From Paenibacillus xylanilyticus (lineage in GTDB: Bacteria; Bacillota; Bacilli; Paenibacillales; Paenibacillaceae), in assembly GCF_009664365.1 (NCBI RefSeq), contig NZ_CP044310.1, forward strand, positions 638,501 to 702,500: a DNA stretch of 64,000 nt, given 5' to 3'. Numbering within the stretch: the stretch's first letter is position 1; the number at the start of each line of letters is the position of its first letter. Below, in pieces: positions 60,452 through 64,000 of this stretch. The notes under the pieces were generated by a model, which was not told the DNA's origin, ran no database searches, and was given only the letters and a program-made list of their open reading frames with translations. The position numbers and the translations under genes were made by a program.

Positions 60452-61450
60452 TTGGAAAGGGAATGGAAGAGTGCCTTATACACCTATGTGAACCAGTACA
60501 ACCGATGCGAAATCGACTATCGTCCACAGACGAGCGAGCGGATTGTCACGGATCCGGCATTTGTGCTGGAGCGGGGAGAGCGTATGGCCAGACTGGACGA
60601 TTGGTATCGTAAACGGCGTGCAGTGCCTCTTCGCAGCGAGACCAGTGCCAAGCTTGTGCGAACGGTTACGGAAGGTCCGGAAGAATCGGTGGTGGATATT
60701 CAACTTTACAGCAGGCTTTTCTATGAGAAAAGCGGAATCACCCACCGGGAGGATCGGATTGAGAGGGAACGGTTGACCTTTATTAGGCAGGGTGGAACCT
60801 GGATGATTGGACGGGTTGAAAGAGAAGTTCCGGAGCGGCGTCCGGCAGGGGAAGGGAGACCCTTTCAGCAAGCGGATTTTGTACAGGCGATTAATCGGCC
60901 GCTGCTGAACAGGGAAGTGCTTGGCCAGGGAAGAAGTTCAAGGCAGCAATTATACCGGCGGGACCTGGCTGTTGCTTATGCAGATCGGTGGTGGAATGCG
61001 GGAAACCCCGCATTTGAGGAATTCGAGGTAGACTGCACCAATTACGTCTCCCAATGTCTCTTTGCAGGGGGAGCACCCATCCACTATACTGGTAGAAGAG
61101 AAGCGGGCTGGTGGTACAAAGGCTATGTGAACAGCACCGAAATGTGGAGCTACAGCTGGGCCGTATCCAACAGTCTCGAGCGTTATCTGGGAAGCAGCAG
61201 CTGGGGACTGACAGCAACCGAAGTGGATCGTCCGGAACAGCTGATGCTCGGAGATGTCATTCTCTACGATTGGGACGGAGACGGCAGGTTTCAGCATAGT
61301 ACAGTTGTGACTGCCTTCGATGCGGGAGGCATGCCGCTTGTCAATGCACATACGGTCAGCAGTCGCCACCGCTATTGGGATTACCGGGATTCTTACGCTT
61401 GGACGGAGCGGACGGTGTACCGGCTTTTTCATATTGCAGATGAGTTCTAA
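60452..61450 (+). CDS. Protein with C-terminal putative amidase domain (Amidase_6-like)
   Basis: 332 residues if started at TTG 60452 (AAAGGGGG upstream); GTG 60431 gives seven more residues. The N-terminal half (1-150) is an alpha/beta region with SRLFYEKSGITHREDRIERER. The C-terminal half (about 165-332) has DCTNYVSQCLFAGGAPIHYTG, WWYKGYVN, W-rich core and QHSTVVTAFDAGGMPLVNAHT, the pattern of the putative amidase family with Cys and His likely catalytic. No signal peptide is visible, so it may act in the cytoplasm or mother cell/spore. Substrate unknown. Confidence 0.83.
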   Translation: MEREWKSALYTYVNQYNRCEIDYRPQTSERIVTDPAFVLERGERMARLDDWYRKRRAVPLRSETSAKLVRTVTEGPEESVVDIQLYSRLFYEKSGITHREDRIERERLTFIRQGGTWMIGRVEREVPERRPAGEGRPFQQADFVQAINRPLLNREVLGQGRSSRQQLYRRDLAVAYADRWWNAGNPAFEEFEVDCTNYVSQCLFAGGAPIHYTGRREAGWWYKGYVNSTEMWSYSWAVSNSLERYLGSSSWGLTATEVDRPEQLMLGDVILYDWDGDGRFQHSTVVTAFDAGGMPLVNAHTVSSRHRYWDYRDSYAWTERTVYRLFHIADEF

Positions 61451-61582
61451 TGAAGCAAGATATATAGGGATTTGGTGACGTGGACATTCAGTTCCGTGTA
61501 AAATAAGCCCTAAGACAAGAATAAAATTGATGCTGATTATGCAGGTATGACGGCATCATGCACAGATAATCGGAGGTTACGC

Positions 61583-62683
61583 ATGAGCATGGATAAATTA
61601 ACAGTTGGCGTCGTTTACGGCGGGAAATCAGGGGAACACGAAGTATCGCTGCAAACGGCGTTTGCTGTAACGAACGCTTTTGATTATGAAAAATATGAAT
61701 TGGTTCCTTTCTATATCTCCAAGCAGGGGACATGGAAAAAGGGAGCTGTAATGCACGCGCCATTCGCGCAGATTGAAGATCTGAAGCTGGAGCAGGCAGC
61801 AGGTGGAACCCAGGAAGCGCTGAACACGTTGTTTGCACGTCTGTATGGCGGAGAAGGTGCACTGGACGTTATGTTCCCGCTGCTGCACGGCACGTTTGGT
61901 GAGGATGGTACGATTCAGGGGATGTTCGAGATGGCGGATATGCCTTATGTGGGTGCAGGTGTACTGGCTTCAGCAGGCGGTATGGACAAAGTGGTCATGA
62001 AAAAGCTGTTTGCGCAGGCTGGAATCGACCAATGTGCCTTTACTTATTTTAATGCGACCCAGTGGAAGCAAACCGAGCACGACATGATCCTGCAAGTAGA
62101 GGAACAGCTGGGTTACCCGTGCTTCATCAAACCAGCAAACCTTGGCTCAAGCGTAGGGATCTCCAAAGCACGCAACCGGGATGAACTGAAGACGGCCGTC
62201 GAATTTGCACTGCGTTACGACACGAAGGTTGTTATTGAGGAGTTCGTTGAGGCACGCGAAGTGGAAGTGAGTGTACTTGGCAATGATGAGCCGATGGCCT
62301 CGGTGCCAGGAGAAATCGTATCCTCTGGTGAATATTATGACTATGCAGCCAAGTATATTGATGGCCAATCACAGATGCTGATTCCCGCTCCGCTGGATTC
62401 TGAAGCCGCTGATCGTATCCGTGAGGCAGCCTTGCAGGCATTCCGTGCGATTGAAGGCAATGGGATTTCCCGGGCAGATTTCTTTATTCGCAAATCGGAT
62501 GGTGCATTGCTTATTAATGAAGTAAACACAATGCCTGGCTTTACGCCGTACAGCATGTATCCGTTGCTGTGGCGTGAGACAGGTGTATCGTATGCGGAAC
62601 TGCTGGATCGCATGATTGAGCTGGCATTGGAGCGGTACAACCGCAAGCAAGCGCTGAACTATGAGAACGGTGTGCAGGCTTAA
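61583..62683 (+). CDS. ddl: D-alanine--D-alanine ligase
   Basis: 366 residues from ATG 61583, preceded by GGAGGT. ATP-grasp enzyme: VVYGGKSGEHEVSLQTA at the N-terminus, KPANLGSSVGISKARN, the omega-loop region YYDYAAKYIDGQ whose Tyr residues favour D-Ala over D-lactate, and INEVNTMPGFTPYSMYP. It makes the dipeptide that ends peptidoglycan precursors. It is a normal Ddl rather than a VanA-type D-Ala:D-Lac ligase, judging from the Tyr-containing loop. Confidence 0.96.
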   Translation: MSMDKLTVGVVYGGKSGEHEVSLQTAFAVTNAFDYEKYELVPFYISKQGTWKKGAVMHAPFAQIEDLKLEQAAGGTQEALNTLFARLYGGEGALDVMFPLLHGTFGEDGTIQGMFEMADMPYVGAGVLASAGGMDKVVMKKLFAQAGIDQCAFTYFNATQWKQTEHDMILQVEEQLGYPCFIKPANLGSSVGISKARNRDELKTAVEFALRYDTKVVIEEFVEAREVEVSVLGNDEPMASVPGEIVSSGEYYDYAAKYIDGQSQMLIPAPLDSEAADRIREAALQAFRAIEGNGISRADFFIRKSDGALLINEVNTMPGFTPYSMYPLLWRETGVSYAELLDRMIELALERYNRKQALNYENGVQA

Positions 62684-62746
62684 ATTACTAGCGTTCGAAT
62701 TTTAAGTTGCACTTTACCGTAGCAGACTACACAAGGAGGGGTATGG

Positions 62747-63070
62747 ATGGGATTTCAGACTGAATTCAATTCCGTATGCAAATTCAAGAGCGAGCAGGAG
62801 CTGTTTGAACTGCTGGAATACGGCCGCGGCAAAATGGTAAAACAGGGCTTCCGGGTCTTTCCGACCGGACAGAAGGTTATTGCCTATACGCCTGATAACG
62901 TGGCTGTAGCCATCGTCAAGATCGTTGCTTCCATTGCAGAGATCAACTTCCAAGGACAGGAAGTAACGGAAGTGGAGATGCAGCTCATTCGCAAGCTGAA
63001 CGAGGAAGAATCCCGTGTTCAGACTGCACTTGCGGACGAAATGTTCTTTGGTGAGCAGGCACAGGGATAA
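62747..63070 (+). CDS. Small conserved-looking protein, unknown
   Basis: 107 residues; ATG preceded by AAGGAGGGG; an out-of-frame ATG lies five bases earlier. Begins GFQTEFNSVCKFKSEQELFELL, continues with KMVKQGFRVFPTGQKVIAYTPDN, and ends with a helical acidic part (EVEMQLIRKLNEEESRVQTALADEM). No family I can name. It follows ddl by 63 bases and may be on the same transcript. Confidence 0.75.
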   Translation: MGFQTEFNSVCKFKSEQELFELLEYGRGKMVKQGFRVFPTGQKVIAYTPDNVAVAIVKIVASIAEINFQGQEVTEVEMQLIRKLNEEESRVQTALADEMFFGEQAQG

Positions 63071-63226
63071 ACCTTATTTCATCATATGGGACCAATGAAC
63101 GGAATTGTAAGGCGAGCGATTACGGACTTTCTTTTAGGGTAAAACTTGGTTATATACAGTGACCGGAAAACCTGACGGCTGCAGATGCCAGGCAGGAATT
63201 CCGCCCTAATAGAGAGGAAGAACACC

Positions 63227-64000
63227 ATGCTTGTACGTTTTGGTTATGTGGCGATGTCTGTGCTGGTAGAGAATGCATCCCCTTCTCGCACGATGACCAT
63301 GGCCAGCTTCAAGAAAATTGATGACAGGGAGGCAGCCATTCGCAAGCTGGAACGGATTGCAGCCGAGAATTTGCATAATACGTTACGGTTGCTTAGACAT
63401 AACAAGGGCAGCCATATTCATGTATATCGTTTCTCTTCCAAATTAATTCCGCTGGCGACACATGAGGATCTGATGGATTGGGATCCATTCCCGGCCCTCC
63501 AGTCCGATTTTGCTGCCATTGGTGATTTTGTGAAGGAGAACGGAATGCGTGTATCCTTCCATCCGGACCATTTTACCGTTCTAAGTACGCCTCGGGAGGA
63601 AGTGCTGCGGAACTCCATGCGTGACCTTCGTCATCATGTTCGGATGCTGGATGCCATGGGGCTGAATGCCACTGCCAAGAATAATATACATATTGGTGGT
63701 GCATACGGGGACAAGCCTAGTGCAGCGCTGCGCTTTGAAGAGAATTTTCTGAAGCTTGATCGGGATATCCAGGAACGGTTGACCCTCGAAAATGATGACA
63801 AAACATTCAACGTTCCCGAAACGCTGGCCGTGTGTCAGCATTTGGGGCTGCCGATGGTGCTGGATATTCATCATCAGTGGGTCAATAATGAAGGCGAACA
63901 GCCATGGGATTTGTGGCCTGACATATGGAAGACGTGGCAGTCACCGCTGGCGCAGGCGGATTCCCCTGCAGACCGGCCATTGCCGCCGAAAATCCACGTA
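63227..64000 (+). CDS. uvsE: UV DNA damage endonuclease, 3' end outside window
   Basis: 258 codons visible, open to the window edge; ATG preceded by AGAGAGGAAG. TIM-barrel nuclease of the UVDE/UvsE family: MLVRFGYVAMSV at the start, HVYRFSSKLIPLATH near residue 65, RVSFHPDHFTVLST with metal ligands near 107, NNIHIGGAYGDKP near 150, RLTLENDDKTF near 185 and VLDIHHQWVN near 215. It nicks 5' of UV photoproducts as an alternative to UvrABC and is typical of spore formers. Confidence 0.95.
   Translation, partial: MLVRFGYVAMSVLVENASPSRTMTMASFKKIDDREAAIRKLERIAAENLHNTLRLLRHNKGSHIHVYRFSSKLIPLATHEDLMDWDPFPALQSDFAAIGDFVKENGMRVSFHPDHFTVLSTPREEVLRNSMRDLRHHVRMLDAMGLNATAKNNIHIGGAYGDKPSAALRFEENFLKLDRDIQERLTLENDDKTFNVPETLAVCQHLGLPMVLDIHHQWVNNEGEQPWDLWPDIWKTWQSPLAQADSPADRPLPPKIHV

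Overview
The window looks like chromosomal DNA from a Gram-positive, spore-forming Firmicute, most likely a Paenibacillus. This rests on protein resemblance, strong Shine-Dalgarno sites (AGGAGG-type) before almost every gene, frequent TTG/GTG starts, and a housekeeping set typical of Bacillales (EcsAB, LipL, bacilliredoxin, YneF, VanRSYZ, UvsE). I see no rRNA, tRNA, CRISPR array, prophage or transposase. The genus is an inference; only comparison with genomes would settle it.

Region by region. 1-5.5 kb: the end of a membrane-anchored protein, a DUF523 protein, then three flavoenzymes (nitroreductase, NAD(P)H:quinone-type reductase, luciferase-like monooxygenase) interleaved with MarR and ArsR regulators. 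5.7-10.5 kb: an AI-2E-type permease and a zinc/cadmium efflux module (CzrA-like ArsR sensor, divergent His-rich P1B-ATPase). 10.6-20.3 kb: MerR, MFS, universal stress protein, aldehyde dehydrogenase, TipAS-type MerR, fRMsr, GNAT, a 14-TM MFS pump and an MhqR-like MarR. 20.3-25.2 kb: a dispersed repeat with inverted ends, a third MFS pump and two adjacent secreted repeat proteins of unknown function. 25.3-34.9 kb: ecsAB, a BaiN-type flavoprotein, a KinB-like sensor kinase, bacilliredoxin, nadE, acpS, mutY. 34.9-46.7 kb: sodA, signal peptidase I, a QueG-Ogt fusion followed by an HD-GYP-like protein, folE, lipL, a second superoxide dismutase with an N-terminal helical domain, an alpha/beta hydrolase and an IclR regulator. 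46.8-52.7 kb: TPP riboswitch and thiC, a racemase-like protein, a second copy of the dispersed repeat, and a WYL regulator with a zinc-ribbon/GyrI protein. 52.8-64 kb: vanR-vanS-vanY-vanZ, two AT-richer unknown genes, acnA, an amidase-domain protein, ddl and the start of uvsE.

How genes work together. Several units pair a regulator with a visible operator and target. A 22-bp palindrome sits in the marR promoter and its 14-bp core recurs before the quinone reductase. An ArsR-type inverted repeat lies in the ATPase leader. The inverted repeat GTTTCAT-N3-ATGAAAC occurs before the IclR regulator and again before aconitase, 14 kb away, suggesting that the IclR protein controls acnA and itself. VanY and VanZ under VanRS, together with ddl, touch the D-Ala-D-Ala end of peptidoglycan, but no vanHAX-type genes are present.

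Most promising for new biology: the dispersed TIR-bounded structured repeat (two diverged copies), the tandem secreted repeat proteins, the shared IclR/acnA operator, the QueG-Ogt fusion linked to a degenerate HD-GYP protein, and two regulator genes whose best promoters place the transcription start at the start codon (possible leaderless mRNAs).
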